Source of the DNA: Tessaracoccus lacteus
GTDB lineage: Bacteria > Actinomycetota > Actinomycetes > Propionibacteriales > Propionibacteriaceae
Assembly (NCBI RefSeq): GCF_029917005.1
Contig: NZ_CP123967.1
Span: 124,001-188,000 of the forward strand
Direction: 5' to 3'
Length of the DNA stretch: 64,000 nt
The notes under the pieces were generated by a model, which was not told where the DNA came from, did not search any database, and saw only the letters and a program-made list of their open reading frames with translations. Each line of letters opens with the position of its first letter. Positions within the stretch are counted from its first letter, which is position 1. Position numbers and translations under genes: made by a program. Below are positions 16,434-24,640 of the stretch, piece after piece.

Positions 16434-16805
16434 ATGGGGACTGTGGGTGACCCGATGGTCCTCTTCGACGGGGACTGCGGCTTCTGCACGCGTGCGGTGG
16501 GGTTCATGACGGGTCGCACGGTCCGGGCGGACGTCTCTGCGGAGCCCCTGCAGCGGGTGGACCTCCCATCGCTCGGCCTCACTGTGGACAAGTGTCTGGA
16601 GACGCTGCATGTCGTCGACGAGGGCGCGGTGTTCACCGGGAGCGACGCGATCGCCCGCATCCTTCGTGCGGGGAGGCCCCCTTGGCCGCTCGTGGGACGA
16701 CTCCTGACGCTGCCCGGAGTGCGGCAGGTGGCCGGCGCGGCCTACGATCTCGTCGCCCGGAACCGCCACCGCCTCCCCGGCGGCAGCACGACCTGCGGAC
16801 TCTGA
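16434..16805 (+). CDS. DCC-family thiol-disulfide oxidoreductase-like protein (DUF393)
   Basis: A 123-residue protein with MVLFDGDCGFCTRAV at its start: the DxDCxxC core (residues 12-18) defines the DCC family, a thioredoxin-related group of unknown exact role. The later VVDEGAVFTGSDAIARIL and the basic RLLTLPGVR and YDLVARNRHRLP ending fit family members. ATG at 16434 follows GGGAG; upstream ATG/GTG codons lack one. It stands alone between lgt and a repeat element. Confidence 0.8.
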   Translation: MGTVGDPMVLFDGDCGFCTRAVGFMTGRTVRADVSAEPLQRVDLPSLGLTVDKCLETLHVVDEGAVFTGSDAIARILRAGRPPWPLVGRLLTLPGVRQVAGAAYDLVARNRHRLPGGSTTCGL

Positions 16806-16822
16806 CCCCTCCCGTCGGGGCT

Positions 16823-16907
16823 GCGATGAGCACGACACACTTGTCGTCGCTCGAAACTGCCCGTTCCCAGCCCGAATCGCGCGACGGGAAGGAGGATCTG
16901 CTCAAAC
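16823..16907. repeat. 85-bp inverted-end element, copy 1
   Basis: One end reads GATGAGCACGACACACTTGT followed by CGTCG, the reverse complement of the conserved family end. The other end (GCGACGGGAAGGAGGATCTG then CTCAAAC) is diverged but aligns over its length with copy 2. It lies 17 bases after the DCC gene and ends just before the alcohol dehydrogenase promoter. Confidence 0.75.
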
Positions 16908-16909
16908 TA

Positions 16910-16945
16910 AAATGTATAGACATGGACAGTATTTGAGCCTTACAA
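16910..16945 (+). promoter_or_regulatory. Alcohol dehydrogenase promoter with candidate inositol-regulon site
   Basis: AAATGTATAGACATGG (16910-16925) differs at one position from the site at the importer promoter. Within it TAGACA (16917-16922) is 17 bases from TTACAA (16940-16945), a plausible -35/-10. Confidence 0.5.
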
Positions 16946-16994
16946 TTGCCTCAGGCGGCGCAGAGTCGCGCCGCACCCAGGCATGGAGGCGCCG

Positions 16995-18128
16995 ATGACC
17001 ATCGAGATCCCCGAACTGATGAAGGCCGCGGTGTTGCGCGACCCCGCTGCAGGGCTGCGTGTCGAGGAGATCCGCACACCCCGCCCGAAGGAGGGGGAGG
17101 TTCTCGTCAAGGTCTCCGCCTGCGGGATGTGCCACTCCGACCTGCACGTCCTCGGGGGTGCCATCGCGTTCCCGATGCCATGTGTGCTCGGCCATGAGGT
17201 GGCCGGAGAGGTCGTGGAGGTGGGCCCGCACCATGGACAGCCGACCGTGGCTGTCGGTGACCGCGTCGCCGGAGCCTTCCTGATGCCGTGCGGACGCTGC
17301 GAGTCGTGCGCCGCTGGTCGCGACGACCTCTGCGTGCCTTTCTTCACCATGAACCGGCTTCGTGGGCGTCTCTACGACGACACGACGCGCCTGTTCGACG
17401 TCGACGGGTCGCCGATCTGGATGTACTCGATGGGTGGCCTCGCTCAGTACTGCGTGATCCCGTCGACGTCGGTGACCGTGCTGCCCGACGGGATCGACCC
17501 GGTGGCCGGCGCGATCCTCGGCTGTGCAGCGATGACGGCATACGGGGCGGTGCGCCACGGCGGCGACGTCCGGTTCGGCGACTCCGTCGCTGTCGTCGCC
17601 ACCGGCGGTGTCGGATCTAACGTGATCCAGATCGCCCGGGCGTTCGGCGCCAGTCAGATCATCGCCATCGACATCGCCGACGACAAACTCGACGATGCGA
17701 TGCGCCTCGGGGCGACCGCCGCGGTGAACTCCGCCACGTCGGACGCTAGGACGGAGGTCCTCGCGCTGACCGGTGGGCGCGGCGTCGACGTCGCCTTCGA
17801 GGTGCTCGGCCGGCCGGAGACCTGGACGACGGCGCTGACGGTGGTCCGCGACGGCGGGCGGATGGTCCCGATCGGGCTGGGCGCCGGAGTCCAGACCGCC
17901 GGGGTGGAGATCAACCAGACGGTCCGCCGATCCCAGTCGATCGTCGGGTCGTATGGCGCGCGGACCCGGCACGACCTGCCGCGCGTCGTGGACATGGCCG
18001 CGAAGGGCCAGATCGATTACCGCGGGATCGTGAGCCGACGGTTCGCACTCGAGGATGTGGCCGAGGGGTACGCGTTGCTTCGCCACGGGGAGATCCGCGG
18101 CCGCGCCGTGATCGACATGTCGCTCTGA
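16995..18128 (+). CDS. Zinc-dependent alcohol dehydrogenase
   Basis: A 377-residue medium-chain dehydrogenase. Catalytic zinc ligands are visible as Cys43 (ACGMCHSD) and His67-Glu68 (LGHEVAG); the structural zinc set is Cys99, Cys102, Cys105 and Cys113 in CGRCESCAAGRDDLC. The nucleotide site is VATGGVGSNVIQIA near 200. The ATG chosen follows GGAGG; an ATG four codons earlier overlaps that site. Its promoter shares a 16-base motif with the inositol importer promoter, so it may oxidise a polyol or inositol-derived alcohol; that is inference. Alternative: general alcohol or aldehyde reductase. Confidence 0.85.
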   Translation: MTIEIPELMKAAVLRDPAAGLRVEEIRTPRPKEGEVLVKVSACGMCHSDLHVLGGAIAFPMPCVLGHEVAGEVVEVGPHHGQPTVAVGDRVAGAFLMPCGRCESCAAGRDDLCVPFFTMNRLRGRLYDDTTRLFDVDGSPIWMYSMGGLAQYCVIPSTSVTVLPDGIDPVAGAILGCAAMTAYGAVRHGGDVRFGDSVAVVATGGVGSNVIQIARAFGASQIIAIDIADDKLDDAMRLGATAAVNSATSDARTEVLALTGGRGVDVAFEVLGRPETWTTALTVVRDGGRMVPIGLGAGVQTAGVEINQTVRRSQSIVGSYGARTRHDLPRVVDMAAKGQIDYRGIVSRRFALEDVAEGYALLRHGEIRGRAVIDMSL

Positions 18129-18144
18129 CCGACCCCCCGGGCCG

Positions 18145-18229
18145 CGATGAGCACATCCTCCTGCTCGTCGGCGATTTCGGGCTGAAATCGACCGATTTCG
18201 GCGACGACAAGTGTGTCGTGCTCATCGCG
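18145..18229. repeat. 85-bp inverted-end element, copy 2
   Basis: Both ends are intact: GCGATGAGCAC at the left and CGACAAGTGTGTCGTGCTCA then TCGC at the right. An inner GATTTC-GGGCT-GAAATC hairpin is present. It lies in the 144-base gap between the convergent alcohol dehydrogenase and ROK genes and may act as a bidirectional terminator. Confidence 0.85.
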
Positions 18230-18272
18230 CCCCACCGGACCGGCGCCGGCGTGGCGGGACCGACGACCCGCG

Positions 18273-19463
18273 TCAGCGTTCCAGCAGCGGCTCGACCCAG
18301 GCGGCGGGGTCGGCATGCACGTGAGCGAGCGCGGCGAGTCCGGCGCCCATCGCCGCCCGCAGCGGTGCCTGCGACACCGACGCCAGCTCGATCTCGGAGT
18401 ACGTCGACCACAGCACCCTACGATCCAGTTCCGCGGCCAGCAGGGGGTTCAGCCACTCGCCCAGCACTCCGAGGTGGCCGCCGAGGTTCACGGTGGTGAG
18501 ATCGAGCAGGTTCAGGGCGCCGCCGACGGCGATCCCGAGGGCCTTCGCCGCCCCGTCGATGGCCAGGAGGGCGCGCTCGTCGCCTGTATCCAGCGCGATG
18601 CACAGGGCGTCGAGGTCCTTCTGTCCGCTCGCGGCCAGCAGTGCGGGCCTGCCGACGACGGTCTCGAGGCAACCGTCCGCCCCGCAGCCGCAGACCGCCC
18701 CGCCGGGCTCCACGCACATGTGGCCGAGTTCGGAGGCCCACCCGTGGCGGCCGGACAGCAGCTGGCCGTCCATCGAGACGGCCGAGCCGATACCGACCTC
18801 GCCCGTTAGGTAAAGGAACGACGCGTCGGGCGACTCCTGGATGAGCGTCAGCGAGGAGCAGTCGACGTCGTTGGCCACGCGCAGCGGCACGGGCTCGCCC
18901 CGGAAGGTGACGTCCCACATGGACGACGGGTCCAGCCCGTCCCAGCCGAGGTTCGGCGCGCGTACGACGCTGCGCCCGTCCTTCGCGACGAGTGCCGGCA
19001 CGGCGAGCACGGCCCCGGCCAGCCGGGCCTGATCAGGGGCTTGGCCCAGAAGCCGCCCCGCGAGGCGCGTCGCGATCGCCATGGTCGCCTTGAATCCGAG
19101 GTCGAGGGCGTCGATCGCCTCCTTGGCGACGCCGAGCGTCGCCCCGGACAGGTCGACCACCGTGGCGACGATGCGGTCAAGGTTGACCTCGAGCCCGAGC
19201 GAGACCACAGTCCCCGCGCTCAGCGACAGGGGGACGGCCGGGCGCCCGCGCAGGCCACCGATGGCTTCGCCCTCGACGACGAGGCGGCCGAGGACGAGGT
19301 CGTCGACGAGCCGGGACACCGTCGAGCGGGTCATACCGAGCGCCCCCGCGATGTCGGCACGTGAGACGGAGCCGGACTCCCGGGTGATGCGATCAAGGAC
19401 CAGAGCCAGGTTCGTGGATCGCACGAACGCCTGCGTCATGCCGGCCTGGGTGTTCGGCGTCAT
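18273..19463 (-). CDS. ROK-family transcriptional repressor, probably XylR-like
   Basis: A 396-residue ROK protein. N-terminal MarR-like helix-turn-helix at about residues 20-75 (SVSRADIAGALGMTRSTVSR), then a sugar-kinase-like effector domain with the ROK zinc motif CGCGADGCLE near 265 preceded by GHMCVEPGG. ATG follows AGGAGG. It is divergent from xylA and its 146-base intergenic region is AT-rich, so it most likely represses xylA and answers to xylose or glucose. A general sugar repressor is possible. Confidence 0.85.
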   Translation of the reverse strand: MTPNTQAGMTQAFVRSTNLALVLDRITRESGSVSRADIAGALGMTRSTVSRLVDDLVLGRLVVEGEAIGGLRGRPAVPLSLSAGTVVSLGLEVNLDRIVATVVDLSGATLGVAKEAIDALDLGFKATMAIATRLAGRLLGQAPDQARLAGAVLAVPALVAKDGRSVVRAPNLGWDGLDPSSMWDVTFRGEPVPLRVANDVDCSSLTLIQESPDASFLYLTGEVGIGSAVSMDGQLLSGRHGWASELGHMCVEPGGAVCGCGADGCLETVVGRPALLAASGQKDLDALCIALDTGDERALLAIDGAAKALGIAVGGALNLLDLTTVNLGGHLGVLGEWLNPLLAAELDRRVLWSTYSEIELASVSQAPLRAAMGAGLAALAHVHADPAAWVEPLLER

Positions 19464-19513
19464 GAGGTCCTCCTGCGTCGGCCGGTCGTGGTGGCGGCGC
19501 CACCTCGATGTGG

Positions 19514-19545
19514 TTGACATTAACGATAACTCGTATAAGTATTAG
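19514..19545. promoter_or_regulatory. AT-rich divergent xylA/ROK promoter region
   Basis: TTGACATTAACGATAACTCG followed by TATAAGTATTAGAC is much more AT-rich than its surroundings. TTGACA is at 19514; TATAAG at 19534 and TATTAG at 19540 are -10 candidates, though spacing (14 or 20) is not ideal. The likely ROK operator lies here. Confidence 0.4.
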
Positions 19546-19609
19546 ACAACAACAAAAGACGGGACGAGGTAGTCCCGGATCTGCAGCTAACCCGCAACGA
19601 GGAGCGAAC

Positions 19610-20785
19610 ATGCGCAAGCCCACCCCCGAGGACAAGTTCTCCTTCGGCCTCTGGACCGTCGGCTGGACCGGCACCGACCCCTTCGGCACCAGCACCCGCC
19701 CGGCGCTGGACCCGTGGGAGTACTCCGACAAGCTCGCCGAGCTCGGTGCCTGGGGCATCACGTTCCACGACAACGACGTCTACCCGTTCGACGCGCCGGT
19801 CGACGTCGCGAAGGGTCGCGTCGCGCAGCTGCGTGACGCCGCCGCCAAGGCCGGCCTCGTCATCGAGATGGTGACCACCAACACCTTCTCGCACCCCTGC
19901 TTCAAGGACGGCGGCCTCACCGCCAACGACCGCTCCGTGCGCCGCTTCGGCCTGCGCAAGGTCCTCAACGCCGTCGATATCGCCGCCGAGTCGGGCGCCA
20001 CCACCTTCGTGATGTGGGGCGGCCGCGAGGGCGCCGAGTACGACTCCTCGAAGGACCTCTACGCCGCGCTTGACCGCTACAAGGAGGGCCTCGACACCGT
20101 CGCGGGCTACATCAAGTCGCAGGGCTACGACCTGAGGATCGGCCTCGAGCCCAAGCCGAACGAGCCCCGCGGTGACATCTTCCTGCCGAGCATCGGCCAC
20201 GCGCTCGGCCTGATCGCCGAGCTGGAGCACGGCGACATCGTCGGCCTGAACCCGGAGACCGGCCACGAGCAGATGGCCAACCTCAACTACACGCACGGCC
20301 TCGCGCAGGCGCTGCACGCTAAGAAGCTGTTCCACATCGACCTCAACGGCCAGAAGGGCCTCAAGTACGACCAGGACCTGTGCTTCGGCCACGGCGACCT
20401 GCTCAGCGCCTTCTTCACCGTCGACCTGCTGGTCAACGGGTTCCCGTCCGACCCGGAGGGCTCCCGCTACACCGGCCCGATCCACTTCGACTACAAGCCG
20501 TCGCGCACCGAGGGAATGCAGGGGATCTGGGACTCCGCCAAGGCGAACATGGAGACCTACCTGATGCTCGCGGAGAAGGCCCGTGCCTTCCGCGCCGACC
20601 CGGCCGTGCGGCAGCTGATGACCGACAACGGCATCTTCGACTCCGCGGTCCCGACGCTGGCCGCCGGCGAGTCCGTCGCCGACTTCCTGGCCGCTGACGA
20701 GCCCTTCGACGCCGACGCCGCCGGCGCCCGCGAGTACCGCTTCGTCGAGCTCTACCAGGCCGCGATGCGCCACCTCGTCGGCTGA
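19610..20785 (+). CDS. xylA: Xylose isomerase
   Basis: A 391-residue enzyme that interconverts xylose and xylulose, of the actinomycete class. [14 protein letters not shown] at the start, His53 and Asp56 in [18 protein letters not shown], the metal-site stretch [14 protein letters not shown] near 180, [10 protein letters not shown], and [10 protein letters not shown] are all family hallmarks. ATG follows GAGGAG. No xylulokinase is adjacent. A terminator hairpin follows. Confidence 0.95.
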   Translation: MRKPTPEDKFSFGLWTVGWTGTDPFGTSTRPALDPWEYSDKLAELGAWGITFHDNDVYPFDAPVDVAKGRVAQLRDAAAKAGLVIEMVTTNTFSHPCFKDGGLTANDRSVRRFGLRKVLNAVDIAAESGATTFVMWGGREGAEYDSSKDLYAALDRYKEGLDTVAGYIKSQGYDLRIGLEPKPNEPRGDIFLPSIGHALGLIAELEHGDIVGLNPETGHEQMANLNYTHGLAQALHAKKLFHIDLNGQKGLKYDQDLCFGHGDLLSAFFTVDLLVNGFPSDPEGSRYTGPIHFDYKPSRTEGMQGIWDSAKANMETYLMLAEKARAFRADPAVRQLMTDNGIFDSAVPTLAAGESVADFLAADEPFDADAAGAREYRFVELYQAAMRHLVG

Positions 20786-20799
20786 CCGACGCACCACCC

Positions 20800-20840
20800 G
20801 GACGGCCGGCGGCTCACGGGCCGCCGGTCGTCGGTTCCTT
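20800..20840 (+). terminator. Terminator of xylA
   Basis: GACGGCCGGCGGC pairs with GCCGCCGGTCGTC (one G/T) around a short loop, followed by GGTTCCTTT. It begins about 15 bases after the stop. Confidence 0.7.
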
Positions 20841-20885
20841 TGCGGGTGGGTCCGCGCCGCCGGCTCGGTCGACTGCCGTGGCGGT

Positions 20886-20970
20886 GCGATGAGCACGACA
20901 CACTTGTCGTCGCGAGGTCCGCCCCTTTTCAGCCCGATTTCCGCGACGAGCAGCGCGGCGATGCGGACGT
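20886..20970. repeat. 85-bp inverted-end element, copy 3
   Basis: The left side (minus-strand conserved end) is intact: GCGATGAGCACGACACACTT then GTCGTCGCG. The other half aligns with copies 1 and 2 (minus strand CTGCTCGTCGCGGAAATCGG then GCTGAAAA) but its extreme end has diverged. It overlaps the 3' end of a truncated minus-strand gene. Confidence 0.7.
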
Positions 20971-21130
20971 CGAAGTCTTGCCGTCGATCCGCGATGGCGT
21001 AGATCCCGGGCAGCACTGTGGCGAGCTCGCCGCGGTAGCGGGTGGAATTGAGCGCCCTCGACCACGCGGGTCGCTGGGCGGCGTTGATGACGAGTTCCCG
21101 CTCGGCGGCGGCACGGAGGTAGTTCTTCAT
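20886..21130 (-). pseudogene. Truncated gene, N-terminal fragment resembling AbiEi-type antitoxin/DUF559 proteins
   Basis: From ATG at 21130 about 65 residues look like a real protein start: RELVINAAQRP, then RYRGELATVLPGIYAIADRR, which resembles the winged-helix N-terminus of actinobacterial AbiEi-like regulators (RRGxLxRVxPGVY). The frame then runs into repeat copy 3, ending in the DDKCVVLIA peptide that the element itself encodes, and on into antisense of xylA with no family similarity. I read this as a remnant whose 3' part was lost, with the element at the junction. Family assignment is tentative. Confidence 0.5.
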
Positions 21131-21223
21131 ACCTCTGGTGATGACCGTTCCGATGCCGGGAACTCCAGTAATCTCGGTTGTCCACAGGATGCGCGCGGCC
21201 GCCCCGTCGGGATGCGTCGTCGA

Positions 21224-21556
21224 TCAGGCGCTCTCGACGGCTTCGGCAAGGGCCTCGAGGTCCGCGCGACACTCACGCAGGAGACATCGCGAGCGGTCGT
21301 GCGCCATGGGCGTGCCCTCCGCGGCCCAGCGGCGGGCCGCCTCGTCGACGAGGTGCGGCGGCAGCGCGCCGCGGGCGTTGGTTACCCGCCACCACGTGAC
21401 CTGATCGCCGACCTGAGCCATGATCGTCCCCACCCGTCGGGGGCCGGTGCCGACGAGTTCGGCGATGTCGCCGTACGTCGCGACCCGCCCAGGCGGGATC
21501 AGCGACACGACGTCGAGGACGGCCTCGACGGTCGCCGCGGCATCCTCGATGAGCAC
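21224..21556 (-). CDS. Alkyltransferase-like protein (MGMT family without active Cys)
   Basis: A 110-residue protein matching the DNA-binding domain of O6-alkylguanine transferases: PPGRVATYGDIAELVG (helix-turn-helix side) and VTWWRVTNARG. The catalytic PCHRV is TWWRV here, with Trp55 in place of Cys, so it should bind alkylated bases and hand them to nucleotide excision repair rather than repair them itself. The best start is GTG at 21556, with AAGGA five bases upstream; both lie inside repeat copy 4. Upstream in frame there is only repeat and Sir2 antisense. Confidence 0.8.
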   Translation of the reverse strand: MLIEDAAATVEAVLDVVSLIPPGRVATYGDIAELVGTGPRRVGTIMAQVGDQVTWWRVTNARGALPPHLVDEAARRWAAEGTPMAHDRSRCLLRECRADLEALAEAVESA

Positions 21557-21630
21557 TTCGTCCTTCTCGTCGGCCTCTTGGGCGCTTTTCCGGTCGTTTT
21601 CCGCGACGACAAGTGTGTCGAGCTCATCGC
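21546..21630. repeat. 85-bp inverted-end element, copy 4
   Basis: GATGAGCACTTCGTCCTTCT at the left aligns with copy 2, and the right end is CGACAAGTGTGTCGAGCTCA then TCGC, one base off the family end. It fills the gap between the alkyltransferase-like gene and sir2 and overlaps the start of the former. Confidence 0.8.
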
Positions 21631-21651
21631 GGGGGGAGGGCGAGCGGGTGG

Positions 21652-22395
21652 TCACTGGACGTCGGGGGTGCCGAGGAGGGCGGGGAGGGTGTCGTCGAGC
21701 CGGCCGCGGACCACCTCGTCGGCCTCGTCGTCGAAGGCCGTCTCCGACGCGTTCGCGATGACCCCGAGCGCCCCGTGCTCCAGTGCGAGCGGGAACAGGC
21801 CTGCGACGGGGTAGACGCCCAGCGTCGTGCCCACCGCGACGATCGCGTCGCAGTCCTCCACCGCCGCGACGCTCGCCTCCAGCACCGCGGGGTCGAGCAC
21901 CTCCTCGAACAGGATCACCGTCGCCCGGGTGATGCCGCCGCAGAACGGGCAGCGCGGGTCCTCCTCGCCGGCGCGGACCCGATCCACCATCTCCTCCATC
22001 GGCCCCGTCCGGCCGCACATCTCGCACCGCCATGTCCGCATCGAGCCATGCACCTCGTGCACCAGTTCCGGCGACGAGCCCGCGAGCTGGTGCAGCCCGT
22101 CGGTGTTCTGCGTCACGATCGCCCGCAGCCTGCCCTCCCTCTCCAGGTCGACGATCGCCCTGTGGGCCCTCGTCGGGCGGGCGGCCCATGCGGCCGGGTC
22201 GGCGCGACGGCGCCACGCCGCCTTGCGCACGTCCTCGTCGCGCAGGTACCACGACAGCGTCGACACAAGCTCCGCATAGGGGTCGCGGGTCCACAGACCC
22301 TCCGGACCGCGAAAGTCGGGGATGCCGGCCGCGGTCGACAGCCCTGCGCCGCTCAGGATGACGATGCGCTCCGCGTCGTCCAGAGATTTCACCAT
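21652..22395 (-). CDS. NAD-dependent protein deacylase, Sir2 family
   Basis: A 247-residue sirtuin removing acyl groups from lysines with NAD. GAGLSTAAGIPDFRG (16-30) and TQNTDGLHQLAG bind NAD, HEVHGS carries the catalytic histidine, and the zinc Cys4 is seen as CEMCG and CPFCG. The usual FGE motif after the zinc module is FEE (VILFEEVLDP), a small departure. ATG start. It is upstream of the alkyltransferase-like gene on the same strand, separated by repeat copy 4. Confidence 0.88.
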   Translation of the reverse strand: MVKSLDDAERIVILSGAGLSTAAGIPDFRGPEGLWTRDPYAELVSTLSWYLRDEDVRKAAWRRRADPAAWAARPTRAHRAIVDLEREGRLRAIVTQNTDGLHQLAGSSPELVHEVHGSMRTWRCEMCGRTGPMEEMVDRVRAGEEDPRCPFCGGITRATVILFEEVLDPAVLEASVAAVEDCDAIVAVGTTLGVYPVAGLFPLALEHGALGVIANASETAFDDEADEVVRGRLDDTLPALLGTPDVQ

Positions 22396-22454
22396 GCCTC
22401 CAGTGTGTCGCGCGTCGGCGGAAGTCGGTAGCCGTCGGGGTCGGTGGGGTCAGG

Positions 22455-23010
22455 TATCCCGCCTCGCTCCGCTCGGCGCCCTTCGACAGGCTCAGGGAAC
22501 CGGGTGGGCTCAGGGAACCGGTTCGCCGAGCTTGTCGAGGCGCCTTGAGCGAAGCGAAAGGTCTTGGTGGGGGGCGCCTCGCTTCGGCGCCCTTCGACGG
22601 GCTCAGGGAACCGGGTGGGCTCAGGGAACCGGTTCGCCGAGGTTGTCGAGGCGCCTTGAGCGAAGCGAAGGGTCTTGGTGGGGCCCGCCTCGCTCCGCTC
22701 GGCGCCCTTCGACGGGCTCAGGGAACCGGGTGGGCTCAGGGAACCGGTTCGCCGAGGTTGTCGAGGCGCCTTGAGCGAAGCGAAAGGTCTTGGTGGGGGG
22801 CGCCTCGCTTCGGGGCCCTTCGACAGGCTCAGGGAACCGGGTGGGCTCAGGGAACCGGATCGTTGAGCCTGTCGAAACGCCTTGAGCGCAGCGAAGGGGG
22901 CCCGCCTCGCTCCGCTCGGCGCCCTTCGACGGGCTCAGGGAACCGGGGTGGGCTCAGGGAACCGGGGTGGGCTCAGGGAACTGGGTGGGCTCAGGGAGCC
23001 GGGTCCTCAG
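22455..23010. repeat. Tandem array of ~106-115-bp units of the TTCGACAGGCTCAGG family
   Basis: Five units begin with CCTTCGAC at about 22481, 22592, 22707, 22818 and 22924. Each holds GGCTCAGGGAACCGGGTGGG, then a reverse-oriented part (CCGAGGTTGTCGAGGCGCCT then TGAGCGAAGCGAA), giving internal inverted symmetry. The gap 22396-23034 has no other content I can support; open frames here are repeat translations. Confidence 0.9.
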
Positions 23011-23034
23011 AGACCGCAGTCCGGCGTGGGATGA

Positions 23035-24006
23035 TCATGCCTGCGCGGCGGGGAAGTCGAAGCTGGCAAGCAGCGCCGAGGCCTTCGTCGTCGGCTGCGT
23101 GAACTCCAGTGACGCCTCGTCGTCGACCGAGAGCGACAGCGTCACGGCCTCGATCAGCTGATGCTGGGCGATGCGGCGCTCGATGTCGCGCAGTCGGCGC
23201 GCGACATCGTGCTCCACATCGTCGCCGGTGAGGTCGACCTCGGCGACCAGGAACAGCCGGTTCGGCCCCACGAACTCGATGTGCAGGTAGGTGACGCGGG
23301 AGACCCCGGGCGAGTGCAGGATGGACCAGCCGGCCGCGTTGCGCAGCTCTGCCGGGACGCTCGTTCCGAGCAGGAAGATGAAGTTGCGCTGGATCAACAG
23401 CAGGGCGACGATCCCGAGCAGCACGCCGACGAGGATGGAGCCGATGGCGTCCCACATGGCGTTGCCGGTGATCTGGTGCAGGAGAATCGAGCCGCCCGCG
23501 ATGACAAGACCGACGAGCGCGGCGGCGTCCTCGAAGAACACCGCGCGCAGCGTGGTGTCGGAGGTGTCGAGCACGTAGTCGAAGGTGCCGCGCCCGCGGA
23601 TCCGTGCCAGCTTCCTCGACTCCATCAGCGCCTGCGTGAACGAGATGCCCTCGAGGATCGCCGCGATGCCGAGGACTGCGTACGCGATGGCGGGACTCTC
23701 GACCGGCTGCGGGTCGCGCAGCTCGGAGACGCCGTGGGTGATCGAGACGATCGCCCCGGCGGTAAAGATCCCGAAGGCGGCGATGAGGCTCCAGACAAAC
23801 GACGCGCGCCCGTAGCCGAAGGGATGCGCGCGGTCCTTGGGCCGCTCGGCCTGCTTGTCAGCCACGAGCAGGAAGATCTCATTGCCGGCATCTGCCCAGG
23901 AGTGGGCCGCCTCGGCGACCATGGCGGCCGACCCCGTGATGGCCGCCGCGATGGTCTTGGCGACCGCGACCAACACGTTCGCGATGAAGGCGATGATGAC
24001 TGTCAC
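23035..24006 (-). CDS. Cation diffusion facilitator (zinc/iron/manganese efflux)
   Basis: A 323-residue CDF exporter with about six membrane segments and a cytoplasmic C-terminal domain. Metal-site residues are seen in EAAHSWADAGNE (HxxxD, near 35) in the second segment and FFEDAAALVG (ExxxD/A region, near 158) in the fifth; HPFGYGRASF after the second segment is the family signature. GTG start follows AAGGGA. It exchanges divalent cation for protons; which metal is not clear. The ferrous iron uptake genes lie nearby in the opposite direction. Confidence 0.88.
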   Translation of the reverse strand: MTVIIAFIANVLVAVAKTIAAAITGSAAMVAEAAHSWADAGNEIFLLVADKQAERPKDRAHPFGYGRASFVWSLIAAFGIFTAGAIVSITHGVSELRDPQPVESPAIAYAVLGIAAILEGISFTQALMESRKLARIRGRGTFDYVLDTSDTTLRAVFFEDAAALVGLVIAGGSILLHQITGNAMWDAIGSILVGVLLGIVALLLIQRNFIFLLGTSVPAELRNAAGWSILHSPGVSRVTYLHIEFVGPNRLFLVAEVDLTGDDVEHDVARRLRDIERRIAQHQLIEAVTLSLSVDDEASLEFTQPTTKASALLASFDFPAAQA

Positions 24007-24343
24007 GAGCTGTCCCTTTCTGTCCCCGAAGCATCGCTCACAATAGGCTGTCGCGTGATCGACGATTTCGTGGGTGTTCGTAGGTCGCCGCGCGTCGCAC
24101 CCAGACGACGATTCAATGTGCGGGCCGATTCAACCATCTGAGAGGCGATGCAACGTGCGGTCTCGCCGGCGCGGGATCAGGTTCACGGTTAGCGACACGG
24201 CCGAAGCGACCACGTGTATGGAAGGGGGGAATCAATCGTCCTCAACGACGGGTTGACAAGCCCTGGTGATCATTGCTCTCCAATGAGGGGAGGAAAGGAC
24301 ACCCCCCTGAATTGGGAGGTTTGGTGAGTGTTACCTTACCTTC
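24007..24343. other. 337-base gap upstream of feoA, no gene seen
   Basis: No supported gene. GATTCAATGTGCGG and GATGCAACGTGCGG (about 24109 and 24147) form a short direct repeat. The last 30 bases, with GTGTTACCTTACCTTC directly before the feoA ATG, lack a ribosome binding site; the TTACCTTACCT stretch is a weak half-match to DtxR/IdeR iron boxes. FeoA may be translated from a very short leader. Confidence 0.4.
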
Positions 24344-24640
24344 ATGACGCTTGTGGAACAGTTCGCCGCCAGGCGATGTACGACACCAGAAGAGCTTGCC
24401 GGTGAACAGACCCGCTCCCTTGACGCCCTCGCCGTCGGTGAGGGTTCGACGGTCGTCGGTTTCGAGGGCGACGACGTCGTCGTCCGGCGGCTCTTCGACC
24501 TGGGCTTCGTGCCCGGCGTCGAGGTCCTCCGGCTCCGACGCGCTCCGCTCGGCGACCCGATCATGTTCCGCGTCGGCGGATCCGAAATCGTCCTGCGCAA
24601 GGCGCAGGCACAGCTGGTGAAGGTGGCGCGTCATGAGTGA
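24344..24640 (+). CDS. feoA: Ferrous iron transport protein A
   Basis: A 98-residue protein whose second half is the SH3-like FeoA domain (VVVRRLFDLGFVPGVEVLRL, APLGDPIMFRVGG, EIVLRKAQAQ). It helps the FeoB permease. ATG has no clear Shine-Dalgarno. Its stop lies 8 bases inside feoB, so the two are translationally coupled. Confidence 0.9.
   Translation: MTLVEQFAARRCTTPEELAGEQTRSLDALAVGEGSTVVGFEGDDVVVRRLFDLGFVPGVEVLRLRRAPLGDPIMFRVGGSEIVLRKAQAQLVKVARHE

Noticed and set aside
16823-16936. Short frame beginning MSTTHLSS in the 85-bp element
   Set aside because: The same peptide start arises in several copies from the repeat end itself and runs into different sequence each time; no sign of conservation as protein.
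18145-18229. Integron attC site
   Set aside because: Inverted ends and size would fit, but the required RYYYAAC/GTTRRRY core sites and an integrase are absent.
19520-20900. Continuation of the truncated regulator-like frame across xylA antisense
   Set aside because: After the repeat the frame is only the complement of xylA, with no similarity to the first 65 residues.
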